Shown in pieces: positions 19,479 through 28,301 of a stretch of 64,000 bases of DNA. The stretch comes from Candidatus Omnitrophota bacterium (lineage in GTDB: Bacteria; Hinthialibacterota; Hinthialibacteria; Hinthialibacterales; Hinthialibacteraceae): contig JABLXU010000006.1 of NCBI GenBank assembly GCA_013177805.1, forward strand, positions 62,001 through 126,000, written 5' to 3'. A program made the position numbers and the translations under genes. Within the stretch, counting starts at the first letter, position 1; every line of letters begins with the position of its first letter. Below the pieces are notes generated by a model. The model saw only the letters and a program-made list of their open reading frames with translations. It did not search any database and was not told where the DNA came from.

Positions 19479-20012
19479 ATGAAGCAAATAGTTCCATTTG
19501 AATCCTCAAATGCAGTAACGGATATCACCAAACCCATCCGCATGTCCAAGAACGGCAAGACCGATCAGAGCGCCCGCTCGCGCGAATCCTATCACAAAGT
19601 AGATAAGGTCAATAACCGGACTGCCGCCAATCTGACCCAGTGCAAACCTGAGGAGATCGCCGCCCTCGAATTCGCCCTCCAGCATAAGGGCGATCTGCCC
19701 GCGCTCACGGCGGGGGCCCCCTCTCTCGAACTGCGGGAGGGCCACTCGGTGGGGACGGTGTGGACCATCGCCCACATGGCCAAACGCCTGGACCTCGAGA
19801 AAGCCTTGAGTGTCGGCTGGCCCGGCCGCCTGGCGTTGTGGCAAGTGCTGGCGCGGGTCCCTGATCCCGGTTCGCGGCTGTCGTCCGTGCGTCTGGCCCA
19901 AACCCACGCTGTGGGGGGGGCACAGCAATTCCTTGCGGCGTTGGATATCCCCTTGCCGGAGGTTCTGCCGTGGAGAAACGTCCGGGTAGTCATGAGAAGA
20001 AAAACGGCCTAA
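19479..20012 (+). pseudogene. N-terminal fragment of an IS1634-type transposase
   Basis: 177 residues matching the N-terminal part of IS1634-like transposases: CKPEEIAALEFALQHKGDL, LELREGHSVGTVWTIAHMAKRL, LALWQVLARVPDPGSRLSSV and RLAQTHAVG. Intact members are about 500-600 residues and carry a DDE catalytic domain, which is absent here; the frame ends after PWRNVRVVMRRKTA. It is therefore a truncated, inactive remnant. It lies between the cas operon and tRNA-Thr in a stretch of transposon debris. Confidence 0.7.
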
Positions 20013-20198
20013 GCTGCGCAAAACCGAATAAAATGAACCATATACAATCTCTTCTCGATTTGGCGTTGGGGGTGAAGATCCGTTGAATCGTTGTCATGTT
20101 CGGGTCATGGTGGAAACCCTCCTGGTCTACTCTCGGCCTTCCGGTTTTCCACCTTAATCCGCTGTCTGAATTTTGGGGTTCATTATACTGTATGAATT

Positions 20199-20582
20199 TT
20201 ATAATGGATTTAAAACCGCTTCCGTTTTCAACCATGCCGGATCCACGGTTTTCATGTGGGCCAGGGCGTTGCGGATTTTGCGGAGGATGGAGATCCGATC
20301 CAGCAAGTCACGGTTGAACCGCTTAAATTTCAAATCGAGCACGGCTTCTATATGGCTAAGTTCCAGATTTTGAATATTATCGATTAATTCTCCATTCCGG
20401 GCCATGTAGGGCAGTTTAATAAAAGGCTTTGCGCGTTCGAGAATAAGTTGGCGTTGTTCCTCGAGAAACGGATATAAGACACGGATCTGGGCTTTCCAGA
20501 GCCGACGGTTCAGTTCCCGTATATCGAGAAGAGCACACGCACAAGAATGAAGATGGGATAATCCGTTATTCCGGTTCACCAT
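20199..20582 (-). pseudogene. C-terminal fragment of a possible HEPN-domain protein
   Basis: From a possible ATG at 20582 this reads 127 residues, mostly helical: LNRRLWKAQIRVLYPFLEEQ, then IDNIQNLELSHIEAVLDLKF, then RDLLDRISILRKIRNALAHM. The R-N-A-L-A-H segment fits the R-x(4)-H ribonuclease motif of HEPN domains, often found at the C-terminus of defence or stress proteins of the Swt1 type. The upstream junction at about 20560-20600 joins IS66 debris and carries a 15-base direct repeat (AATGAAGATGGGATA at 20546 and 20605), suggesting a deletion that removed the N-terminal part. Family assignment is tentative. It could also be a complete small protein. Confidence 0.4.
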
Positions 20583-20589
20583 CCCCATA

Positions 20590-20940
20590 GCCCATGCTTC
20601 TAGAAATGAAGATGGGATAGCCGAACCCCAGCCGCGCGACCAGGCGGCGCATAACGATGTTCGTGTAGCGGGCCAACGCCAAATCCTGCAAACGTTTGTA
20701 GAGCCGCTCGATGCGCGATGCAAGGCGCTTCCGGCGTGAAATCCGCCCCCGCCCACAACTGTAGCGCGTCTTGGATCAGCCGCTTGGTCTTCCGGGCGAA
20801 TGCCTGCCACTCCGCAGCGAGATTGCGCTGATCCACCTTGACCAACTCGTTGAGCAGGTGGAACAGGCAGCACTGATGCAAGCCTCCGGGGATGGCGTCG
20901 TAGGCCGCCCAGAAATCGGTGACCAGGATCCTTTTGAGGC
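20590..20940 (-). pseudogene. Internal fragment of an IS66-family transposase (remnant 2)
   Basis: On the minus strand, RILVTDFWAAYDAIPGGLHQ followed by CCLFHLLNELVKVDQRN and FARKTKRLIQDALQL is the catalytic D-x-x-AAYD / C-L-x-H-L-L block of IS66 transposases. After a frame change, RIERLYKRLQDLALARYTN and RRLVARLGFGYPIF continue the alignment. Neither end is present: upstream the similarity stops near 20940, downstream near 20590. The KRLIQDALQL stretch resembles KRLIQEALRL in the element at 1461-2146, so it probably comes from the same IS family. Not functional. The 21022-21393 interval upstream holds only short unrecognised frames. Confidence 0.65.
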
Positions 20941-21393
20941 AAGTTGAAATCCCATTCCCTGTTTGTTCATATCCTATTAGAATGGGGCATTGGTCAGGAA
21001 TATCCCCTACAGCTAAAATCACGCTCGTATGGGCGTGTCATGTCTCGACGCCGCGCAGGGAATGATCATGCGCCAAGTTTGCCGTTGGACGAACCGGGCG
21101 CGGGATTCGGCCGGCCCTTTCCCGGAACATCCAGAACAATTCCTCATCCTGCCGGCGGATGGCAGGGGGGAGTTTCAGGGTGATCCTCAGGCCAGCGATG
21201 CCTTGGACTTCATCGAGGACTGCGTTCATGATGCTTCCCCTCTCGAACAAACGGATGAACCCCACAAAGCGGGGATGTTGCCGGATGGGGAAACAGGCAA
21301 AACGAGGGTTTTTTTCGTCTGGGTTTTAGCACCCTGTTAGCACGGGCGGAAGGCGTCGAAAGAAGGTTTGACGTAAATTCTTGATTTTATTTA

Positions 21394-21466
21394 AGCTGGC
21401 GAAGGGATTCGAACCCCCGACCGGCTGATTACAAATCAGCTGCTCTACCGGCTGAGCTACGCCAGC
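21394..21466 (-). tRNA. tRNA-Thr (anticodon TGT)
   Basis: Read on the minus strand: acceptor GCTGGCG pairs with CGCCAGC, the D-arm contains AGCTCAGCCGGTAGAGC, the anticodon stem CTGAT/ATCAG encloses loop TTTGTAA (anticodon TGT), and the T-arm contains GGGGGTTCGAATCCC. 73 nucleotides with no encoded CCA. It marks the right border of the transposon-rich region next to the cas genes. Confidence 0.95.
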
Positions 21467-21569
21467 GATTTCACTCTCAACCAATGAGGTACCCCCAAAC
21501 TCTCATCATGTCAATTATACTCAATCCCCGCGATTATCAAGCCTTCGGGTAGCGGCCATGCGGGTCCGG

Positions 21570-21676
21570 GTCCAGACGGTTCTGCCATCCCTTCGCGGGC
21601 CAGAAACCTGCTTGGCTTCGTACTCAACGCCTTACGGCATGGGTCCGGATGGTTCTGTCATTCCTTCGCGGGCCAG
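21570..21676. repeat. Imperfect 34-bp direct repeat with 73-bp period
   Basis: GTCCAGACGGTTCTGCC... at 21570-21603 and GTCCGGATGGTTCTGTC... at 21643-21676 agree at 30 of 34 positions, all differences being transitions. The offset is 73 bp, almost the same as the repeat-plus-spacer period of the CRISPR array. The interval between the copies contains a CRISPR-repeat-like piece. No gene is present here. Confidence 0.7.
21620..21640. repeat. Isolated CRISPR-repeat fragment
   Basis: GTACTCAACGCCTTACGGCA (21620-21639) plus the following T matches 20 of the first 21 bases of the cluster's repeat in its TTACGG form. The only difference, GTA for GTG, also occurs in the array repeat at 4752. It lies 11 kb from the array, beyond the cas operon and tRNA-Thr. 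The 3' part of the repeat (from CAAAGATAG) is absent. Confidence 0.7.
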
Positions 21677-21832
21677 GGGGGGCTCGATTCTATCCGGCCC
21701 TGGCTCGCGGATCTTCTCACCTCATGGGAACCGCGGGGGAGGTGTTGCGCGGGGATATGAGATTATGATAAAGCCGGCCGGTGGCGGCCGGGCGCCGCGG
21801 GGCGTCGTATGCCTTTGGAGGTGTCAGCGGTA

Positions 21833-23830
21833 ATGGTTTGGGTGTGGTTCATTTTGGTGTGGCTCATTTTTCTGTCCGGTGGCGGATGGCTGCATTCTCT
21901 TCAAGCGGGGGAAAAAACCCATGGGACTTATGCTGGATTGCCCCGGCCGGTCTTGGAGCAGGTTCGAGAAATGACCGGCCTGGCTGAACACGAGCTGGGT
22001 CTCGATCCGGTACACCTTCGTTTTTCGTCCTCGTATGATCTTTTACCGTTTCACGAGTGGCTCATCCGCTCACCGTTGACCGCGCCGCGGACCGTGGAGC
22101 GGTTGGCCGTTAATCTGATTCAATCCGCGAGCCGGATCCAGGATGTCGTGGCGAACCTCTCGATCCTGGCCGGCCGGCGGGTGGGGAGGATCGGCGTTCC
22201 CGCGTGGAGCGATAGGCCTCCTTCGCTGGAGGAGTTTCAGCAAGCCTATGCCAGCGCGTTGTTGGATAACGAAAGGCTTCGAGAGGAGGAGGCGCGGAAC
22301 CTGGAAGACTTTTATCGATCCCTGCCTTTGGGAGGGCGAATCTTCCTGGTCCAGTTTTTCCAGGCTTTGACTGCTTCGCTACCCCGGATGCGGGCGGGGC
22401 GGAAATCCTTTACGCGGATCGCGCCGTTTTCCCAGTGGGAGCGGGTGATCCGGGTGCAAGAGGACGAGGGGATTTCCAACGATTTGATCCGCCGGGGCCA
22501 CCGGGACGCGGATTTAGTTTCATTGTATCAAGCCGGCGCGGAAATCCTGGCGTTTCTGCAAGAAGCCCTCAAAAACTTACAGGGGCGGGATGAGGAGTGG
22601 CCCCCCCAAAAACTAACATGGTCTACTCCCATGGGATGGATCGTTATCTCGGGTAAAGGCAATGATATTCATGAGCGGCCGGAACCTCCATTGTTGCTGA
22701 TGGACATGGGCGGCGACGACACATACGCGGGGCACTACGCGCAGACCGATGGGGAGCATCCCCTCTCGATCGTTATCGATTGGGACGGCCGTGACCGGTA
22801 TACCAGCGGCGCGGAGGGCCTGGGAGCGGGCAGCGCGGCGCTGGGGTGTTCTGTTCTAATCGATCTCGGCGAAGGGGAGGACCACTATACCGGGAAAAGC
22901 CACTGTTTCGGTTACGCGTTCGGCGGGGTGGCGGTGCTTGTCAATGAAGAGGGCGGCACGATCTATGAGACTGAATCGTTCAGCCTGGGGGCGGCGGAAA
23001 TGGGTTTGGCGGCGTTGGTGGATGGGTCGGGGGACGATACCTACCGGGCCATCCATGCTTCGCAAGGCTACGGCGCGATGGGCGGGGCGGGGTTGCTGGC
23101 CGACTTGGCGGGAAACGACGTTTATATTGCCGCGGCCACGCCGGTTGTGATTCCTTCCCCCCAACTGCCGGAACGGAATTGCTCCGCGTCGCAGGGATAT
23201 GGTACGGGGCGCTACGGTCCCAACCTGGATGGGCACTCGTTGCCGGGGGGGATCGGCCTGTTGTTGGACGGTGGAGGCGCAGACCACTACGTGGCCGGAG
23301 TTTTCGCCCAGGGAGTGGGCTATGGATTTGGCACCGGGATATTGGCCGATCTGGGCGGGGATGACCTTTATCAGGCGGAGTGGTACGCCATGGGGGCGGG
23401 CGCGCATCAAGGGGCAGGCATATTGATCGACGTCTCCGGCGCGGATGTTTACACGATTTCGTATTACATGGGCGGCGGCGCGGGCTCGGACCTGGCGATG
23501 GGAGTTTTGTGGGACGGAGAGGGGAACGATACGTACCAGGCGCGGAACGCGTCGCTGGGCTGCGGTTACACCAACGCCTTCGGCTTGCTGATCGATTCCG
23601 CGGGCAATGACCGGTACACGTTGGATGACCGGCTGGGAGCCGGAGCGGCGGTTAATGACCGGCCAGCCACTCTGCGGGGATTGTGGCCCACATTCGGCTT
23701 CTTTTTCGACCTCGGGGGGACCGATGCCTATCGGGTCCCCGGCGGACGCGACCATCACTTCTGGTCGAACAATCCAGAAGAAGCCCCTTGGCTCCACGGC
23801 ATGGGGATGGATTGGGGCGGGCCGGAATGA
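21833..23830 (+). CDS. Large exported repeat protein, possible beta-solenoid
   Basis: 665 residues from ATG 21833, which has GGAGGTG nine bases upstream; an ATG at 21809 is less well placed. The N-terminus is a hydrophobic signal or anchor (VWVWFILVWLIFLSG). Residues about 30-260 are helical and unrecognised. The C-terminal 400 residues are a series of roughly 30-35-residue units of the form L-x-D-x-G-G-x-D-x-Y, then a G-x-G-rich stretch, for example GGDDTYAGHYAQ, GSGDDTYRAIHASQGYG, AGNDVYIAAA, GGADHYVAGVFAQGVGYG, GGDDLYQAEWYAMGAG, SGADVYTISYYMGGGAG and EGNDTYQARNASLGCGY. The regular Asp-Gly turns suggest a calcium-binding beta-solenoid facing the periplasm or surface. I do not recognise the family. 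It stands alone between tRNA-Thr and the leftward YIP1-like gene. Confidence 0.85.
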   Translation: MVWVWFILVWLIFLSGGGWLHSLQAGEKTHGTYAGLPRPVLEQVREMTGLAEHELGLDPVHLRFSSSYDLLPFHEWLIRSPLTAPRTVERLAVNLIQSASRIQDVVANLSILAGRRVGRIGVPAWSDRPPSLEEFQQAYASALLDNERLREEEARNLEDFYRSLPLGGRIFLVQFFQALTASLPRMRAGRKSFTRIAPFSQWERVIRVQEDEGISNDLIRRGHRDADLVSLYQAGAEILAFLQEALKNLQGRDEEWPPQKLTWSTPMGWIVISGKGNDIHERPEPPLLLMDMGGDDTYAGHYAQTDGEHPLSIVIDWDGRDRYTSGAEGLGAGSAALGCSVLIDLGEGEDHYTGKSHCFGYAFGGVAVLVNEEGGTIYETESFSLGAAEMGLAALVDGSGDDTYRAIHASQGYGAMGGAGLLADLAGNDVYIAAATPVVIPSPQLPERNCSASQGYGTGRYGPNLDGHSLPGGIGLLLDGGGADHYVAGVFAQGVGYGFGTGILADLGGDDLYQAEWYAMGAGAHQGAGILIDVSGADVYTISYYMGGGAGSDLAMGVLWDGEGNDTYQARNASLGCGYTNAFGLLIDSAGNDRYTLDDRLGAGAAVNDRPATLRGLWPTFGFFFDLGGTDAYRVPGGRDHHFWSNNPEEAPWLHGMGMDWGGPE

Positions 23831-23990
23831 ACGGGGGACGGGCGTGGACATGGGGATATCCTCTCGAGTGATAGAGATCTGGAATCCGGCAACCAATGGA
23901 TTCGAGGAAATGTTCCTCTATAAGTAGAGAGAGGACCGCGAAAAAAGCGGCGTAATGCTTCACCCAAGCCTTTTTTCCGGAGGTGGGGCA

Positions 23991-24590
23991 TCATCCAGGC
24001 ACCAAAAAACTGAGAACGAGAAAGATGCCGCGGGTGATGATCCAGAGGGTCACGAGGGTCAAAACCGCCCCGGAGAGGAGCATCAGCAAGGCCGGGAGGA
24101 GAAGCAGCAAGATAAGGTGCTGGGGCGGCAGGCCGTGGGCTTCGCGCAAGGCGTAATAGAGCAACACGCAAAACAACGTAGTGAATAGAATGAGATTGAC
24201 GAATGGGAGGGGAATGAGCCAGGCGTAAAAGGCCACGCTGGAATAAGCAACGCCACGGTACGTGCATTCGAAACCTTCTGCTCCACCGGCCAACCGGACT
24301 AGTCCGTGGAGGATGATGGCCGAGACAAACAAGGTGGCGATACCGTACACGGCCGCCGGCAATACGAAAAGCAGGGATACACCCAGGGTCAGGGGGGCGA
24401 AGAGCAGGGCGTAGAAGAGTTTGGGAATCAGAATGTTGACCGCGGCGAAAAGCGTGGGCTCAAGGAATCCGTTGTCTTCCAGGCCGCGGTGGAAGAATTC
24501 CGCGGGGGACAGCACCAAGCGGCGGATTTCTTCTACATATTGCTGGATGAAATGAGCCGCGCGTTTCTGAAATTGTTCGAATTCGTTCAT
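23991..24590 (-). CDS. YIP1-like integral membrane protein
   Basis: 199 residues from ATG 24590 (MNEFEQFQKRAAHFIQQYVE); a longer frame to 24635 begins with unlikely residues. The N-terminal amphipathic part contains VLSPAEFFHRGL, the L-x-P-x-x-FF pattern that precedes the membrane domain in bacterial YIP1-family proteins. Five or so hydrophobic segments follow (LFYALLFAPLTLGVSLLFVL, IATLFVSAIILHGLVRLAG, VAFYAWLIPLPFVNLILF, LILLLLLPALLMLLSGAVLT). Members are poorly characterised inner-membrane proteins. It is convergent with the repeat-protein gene and divergent from rarA. The assignment is by pattern only. Confidence 0.7.
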   Translation of the reverse strand: MNEFEQFQKRAAHFIQQYVEEIRRLVLSPAEFFHRGLEDNGFLEPTLFAAVNILIPKLFYALLFAPLTLGVSLLFVLPAAVYGIATLFVSAIILHGLVRLAGGAEGFECTYRGVAYSSVAFYAWLIPLPFVNLILFTTLFCVLLYYALREAHGLPPQHLILLLLLPALLMLLSGAVLTLVTLWIITRGIFLVLSFLVPG

Positions 24591-24673
24591 AAACCACACC
24601 CCGGCCGGACACTCTACCGCGTAGCGTAAACCCAATGACGAAGTTATGATACTGTTTCAGGGCCGAAATTTGG

Positions 24674-26071
24674 ATGAATCAGCGCCCACACCATGCCATG
24701 AAAGACCGTTCCACACAAGATTTCTTGTTTGTTCCCGAACCGCCGGGAGAGCCGGAGGCAGGGCGTGTGGATGCTTTCGCGCCGCTGGCCGAACGCTGCC
24801 GGCCCCGGCGGTTGGAGGAATTATGCGGCCAGGAAGAGATCCTGGGGGAGGGACGCCCCTTGCGCCAAGCCATCGAGCGGGACCGGATACCCTCCATGAT
24901 CCTCTGGGGACCGCCGGGCAGCGGGAAAACCACCCTGGCGCGGATTCTGGCGCGGCGGTCGAAAGCGAGTTTCGTGAGATTGTCCGCGACCGACAGCGGC
25001 CTCAAAGATCTGCGGGCCGTGGTGGAACACGCTCAGCGGCGGCGGCGGGAATCGGGAACCGGCACGATTCTGTTCATCGATGAGATCCACCGCTGGAACA
25101 AATCGCAGCAGGATTCGCTCTTGCCGCACGTGGAATCGGGGTTGATCACGCTGATCGGCGCGACGACTGAAAATCCCTCGTTCGAAGTGATCGGCGCGCT
25201 GCTCTCGCGGGTGACCGTATACACGTTGAATCTGCTCGAACCCGGCCATCTGGAAACGATTCTGCGGCGCGGAGTGGACCAATTGCGGAGCGAGGGGAAG
25301 CCGGTGGAAGCGGATCCCGAGGCATTGCGGGCCATTGCCCTGGTCTCGCACGGGGACGCGCGGACCGCGCTGAACGCGTTGGAGCAGGTCGTAGAATACC
25401 TGGCTCCGCGGGGCGGTCCCATCCGGTTGACCGTGGATGCGGTCACTCCTGCCCTGCAAGAAAAACGGATTCTATATGACAAGTCGGGCGAGGAGCACTA
25501 CAACCTGATCTCGGCCCTGCATAAGAGCATGCGGGACAGCGATCCGCAGGGGACGATCTACTGGCTGGCGCGGATGCTGACGGCCGGGGAAGACCCGTTG
25601 TATGTGGCCCGGCGCATCATCCGCTTCGCATCGGAAGACATCGGCCTTGCTGATCCTAACGCCCTGCTGCTGGCGATTGCCGCGCGTGACGCGTACCATT
25701 TTTTGGGGTCCCCCGAGGGCGAACTGGCGCTGGCGGAGGCCGCCGTGTATATGGCCACCGCGCCCAAGAGCAACGCGGTCTACACGGCCTACGGTCAAGC
25801 CGTGCAGGCGGTGAAGGAGTATGGCTATCTGCCCGTGCCCAAGACGATCCGTAACGCCCCCACCTCTCTCCTGAAAGAATTGGAATACGGCAAGGGATAC
25901 CAATACGCCCACGATTACGAAAACGCCTTCGTGGACCAGGAGCATTTGCCCGAGCGATTGAAAGGCGCCCGTTTCTATGAACCGACCGGCCGGGGACGCG
26001 AAAAACAAATCCAGGAACGAATGCAATTGTGGGAAGAACTCGCCCGGAAACAGCGGGAGAAGAAGCCATGA
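24674..26071 (+). CDS. rarA: Replication-associated recombination protein A, AAA+ ATPase
   Basis: 465 residues, the usual length. RarA (MgsA) is a clamp-loader-like AAA+ protein acting at stalled replication forks. Features in order: LAERCRPRRLEELCGQEEIL, Walker A GPPGSGKTT (79-87), Walker B FIDEIHRWNKSQQD (about 134-147), sensor 1 GATTENPSFE, arginine-finger region LLSRVTVY, then the C-terminal tetramerisation part with DPLYVARRIIRFASEDIGLA and the closing KGYQYAHDYENAFVDQEHLP. The N-terminal 30 residues before the conserved core are variable, so the true start may be the in-frame ATG at 24698. The stop overlaps the birA start, so the pair is co-translated. Confidence 0.95.
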   Translation: MNQRPHHAMKDRSTQDFLFVPEPPGEPEAGRVDAFAPLAERCRPRRLEELCGQEEILGEGRPLRQAIERDRIPSMILWGPPGSGKTTLARILARRSKASFVRLSATDSGLKDLRAVVEHAQRRRRESGTGTILFIDEIHRWNKSQQDSLLPHVESGLITLIGATTENPSFEVIGALLSRVTVYTLNLLEPGHLETILRRGVDQLRSEGKPVEADPEALRAIALVSHGDARTALNALEQVVEYLAPRGGPIRLTVDAVTPALQEKRILYDKSGEEHYNLISALHKSMRDSDPQGTIYWLARMLTAGEDPLYVARRIIRFASEDIGLADPNALLLAIAARDAYHFLGSPEGELALAEAAVYMATAPKSNAVYTAYGQAVQAVKEYGYLPVPKTIRNAPTSLLKELEYGKGYQYAHDYENAFVDQEHLPERLKGARFYEPTGRGREKQIQERMQLWEELARKQREKKP

Positions 26072-27141
26072 GGCGCGGCGGAACCGGAGACATCCGGATG
26101 GATTCTGCGGCCGTGGTCGCAGACAGCCGCGCGTGGATCGGCGGACAAGCGGGCCGCTGGAACGAGGCGGTCCGGACAGCGGTGATGCGGGTGTTTGTGG
26201 AACGCCCGCTTGCTTATATCAACCTGGAGGAGATCGCGCGGATGCCGGGACTGTCACGGGGCGTGGCGGCCGCGGCGATCGAGGCGTTAGTCCGCGAGGG
26301 CGTGAATATCCAATCCCGCGCGCCGCTTGAATATTTCTTCGAACCGGACGCGGACGCGATGCACCCGGATTGTGTCACCGCCCGGCTGCGCACGCGGTGG
26401 TGGGGCCGCGCGGTGTGGGTGGGGGGGGAGATCACCTCGACCATCGACATCGCCAAGGAACTCATTAACCAAGATGACTCCCACGGGACAGTCATCACCG
26501 CCGAGTATCAAAAACAAGGCCGGGGCCGCCAGGGCAGCCGCTGGATTTCCCGCAAAGGGCGCGATCTGCTGGTGACCTTCCTCATTCAACTCGCGGATTG
26601 GGAACCCTCCCCCACTCTCTTGTCGCTCTACGCGGTCACCGCCGTGGCGCGGGTACTCGATACCGCCTATCAAATCCCGGTTTCTATTAAGTGGCCCAAT
26701 GATGTAATCATCCAGGGGCGCAAAGCCGGCGGGGTACTGGTCGAAAAGATCGACGCGCGGCGGATGGTGTTGATCAGCCTGGGATTGAACGTCCATTCCC
26801 GGCCCGCCGATTGGCCGCCCGAGTTACGCGGACAGACCACCTCTCTCGCCCTGGCGCGGAACGAGGATTGGCAGCGCGATTTGCTGCTGGCCCAATGCGG
26901 AACCACTTGGGAAGCGTTGTGGGAACACATGGTGCGGGACCGGGGCGAGACCGTACGGAGCTATTGGCGGCAGTATTCCTCCACGCTAGGCCGTCCGGTC
27001 ACATTGCGTCACCGGCGGCAAAGCCTGACCGGCGTGGCGCAAGATATAGACGAATGGGGCCGCCTGATTCTTCGCGCCGGCGACGGCCGGGTTCTCCATC
27101 TCCTGCAGGAAGAGGTGCGGGATTTGGAAGTGATCGAATGA
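26068..27141 (+). CDS. birA: Biotin protein ligase with N-terminal helix-turn-helix
   Basis: 357 residues from ATG 26068, in an ATGA overlap with the rarA stop and preceded by GGGAGAAG. Residues about 15-80 form a winged-helix segment (EEIARMPGLSRGVAAAAIEA), as in bifunctional BirA repressor-ligases. The catalytic domain has STIDIAKELI, the biotinyl-AMP loop AEYQKQGRGRQGSRW, SIKWPNDVIIQGRKAGGVLV and SLGLNVHSRPADWPPE. A C-terminal SH3-like piece follows (LGRPVTLRHRRQSLTGVAQD). It attaches biotin to carboxyl carrier protein and could also repress biotin genes, but no biotin operon is in this window. Confidence 0.93.
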   Translation: MRRGGTGDIRMDSAAVVADSRAWIGGQAGRWNEAVRTAVMRVFVERPLAYINLEEIARMPGLSRGVAAAAIEALVREGVNIQSRAPLEYFFEPDADAMHPDCVTARLRTRWWGRAVWVGGEITSTIDIAKELINQDDSHGTVITAEYQKQGRGRQGSRWISRKGRDLLVTFLIQLADWEPSPTLLSLYAVTAVARVLDTAYQIPVSIKWPNDVIIQGRKAGGVLVEKIDARRMVLISLGLNVHSRPADWPPELRGQTTSLALARNEDWQRDLLLAQCGTTWEALWEHMVRDRGETVRSYWRQYSSTLGRPVTLRHRRQSLTGVAQDIDEWGRLILRAGDGRVLHLLQEEVRDLEVIE

Positions 27142-27346
27142 GGGGATGTATCATCCGCGAATGGATGGGACATCAATCCAACCAAATTATCCAGCCGGCC
27201 GGCATCCTCCCTATTCGAAAATCTGACAAGCCGTTTTCGTTGTGTTACTTTCCTATACGGTGTTGGCGGCTATCGTGTTGGATGGTATTTCGGATATTCC
27301 TGTTTTTGTTCACCCCATTCCCGATCGATTGAGGGGAGAACCGCGC

Positions 27347-28207
27347 ATGGGACGGATCCTTCTCCTGCTCTTGCTCGCTGCCGCGGCTTACGGCGCGTAC
27401 TGGCAGAACTATTCCCTCCCCCGCGAGCCGGTTGTGCCACCCCCGGCTTCCACCCCGGCGGCCACTCCCCCGGTGGTGGTGCCAGCCCAGACGATGAAAT
27501 CCGAATACGGCCGGACGGTCAAAGGGAGCGCCGGCTATGAATATCTCGCCTATTTGCCCATGGGATACGGGCGGCCGGACCGCCGCTGGCCGCTGATCGT
27601 CATGTTGCATGGGCAATCGATGGGGGGAAACGTAGATGGCTTCAAGCAATACGGCCCCATCAAGTACGGTCTGGAGCATGCCGGTTTTCCCTTCGTGGTG
27701 GTGTCGCCTTCCACGCGGGACGGATGGGATATCAAACGTCTCGAAGGATTTCTCAGCGCGGCGCTTTCGCAGTTGCCGGGCATCGACCTGGACCGGCTTT
27801 ATCTCACCGGGTACAGCATGGGAGGGCATGCGGCCTGGCGGTGGGCGTGCGCGAATCCCCGGCGGTTCGCGGCCCTGGCCACAGCATGCGGCGTGGGCAA
27901 TCCGCAGGAAGTGGTGAGAAAATTGCAGAAGCTGCCGGTGTGGGTGTTCCAGGGCGCATTGGATGACATCGTATCGCCGTCGCTCGGCATGCAGATGATC
28001 GGCGCGATGAAAGCGGCGAAGGGAGACGTGCGCTACACAATATTTCCCGACCAGGGGCATTTCATCCTGGGGCCGGTGTATGACAATCCCGAACTATACG
28101 ACTGGTTTTTGTCTCACGCGAAACGAAGCGGGAAGGGGAAGGTTGAAGAGGCCGGGATTGCGGAGAGGAACATCAACCGGGCGGAAATATCCAGCGCCAC
28201 GAAATGA
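27347..28207 (+). CDS. Membrane-anchored or exported alpha/beta hydrolase
   Basis: 286 residues from ATG 27347, which has GAGGGGAGA upstream; the frame continues upstream without a better start. An N-terminal hydrophobic segment (ILLLLLLAAAAYGAYW) is followed by a proline-rich linker (VVPPPASTPAATPPVVVP). The hydrolase domain has the oxyanion strand LIVMLHGQSMGG, the nucleophile elbow TGYSMGGHAAW, a probable acid in FQGALDDIVSP and a histidine in FPDQGHFILG. The fold and order resemble phospholipase/carboxylesterase and predicted-peptidase proteins of the PHB-depolymerase type. The substrate is unknown; an acetyl or feruloyl esterase acting with the neighbouring glycosidases is plausible but inferred. 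Confidence 0.85.
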   Translation: MGRILLLLLLAAAAYGAYWQNYSLPREPVVPPPASTPAATPPVVVPAQTMKSEYGRTVKGSAGYEYLAYLPMGYGRPDRRWPLIVMLHGQSMGGNVDGFKQYGPIKYGLEHAGFPFVVVSPSTRDGWDIKRLEGFLSAALSQLPGIDLDRLYLTGYSMGGHAAWRWACANPRRFAALATACGVGNPQEVVRKLQKLPVWVFQGALDDIVSPSLGMQMIGAMKAAKGDVRYTIFPDQGHFILGPVYDNPELYDWFLSHAKRSGKGKVEEAGIAERNINRAEISSATK

Positions 28208-28230
28208 ATGAGGATCAATTTTAAAAAGCG

Positions 28231-28255
28231 GAGGTGAACCGCGGGGGTCCACCTC
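28231..28255. terminator. Bidirectional intrinsic terminator candidate
   Basis: GAGGTG at 28231-28236 pairs with CACCTC at 28250-28255, with extra ACC/GGT pairing inside. T-rich ATTTGTTTCATTTATTTATT follows on the right, and an A-run (TTAAAAAG) precedes on the left, giving a U-tail in either direction. It sits between convergent genes ending at 28207 and 28302. Confidence 0.6.
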
Positions 28256-28301
28256 ATTTGTTTCATTTATTTATTTTCTGGCTTGCCGTTCCGCCGTGGA
28301 T

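Noticed and set aside
21038-21265. 75-residue minus-strand frame between the IS66 core and tRNA-Thr
   Set aside because: No family motif and no ribosome binding site; left as unassigned debris.
22856-23896. 346-residue minus-strand frame opposite the repeat protein
   Set aside because: Shadow of the glycine/aspartate-rich coding strand; no motif or start signal.
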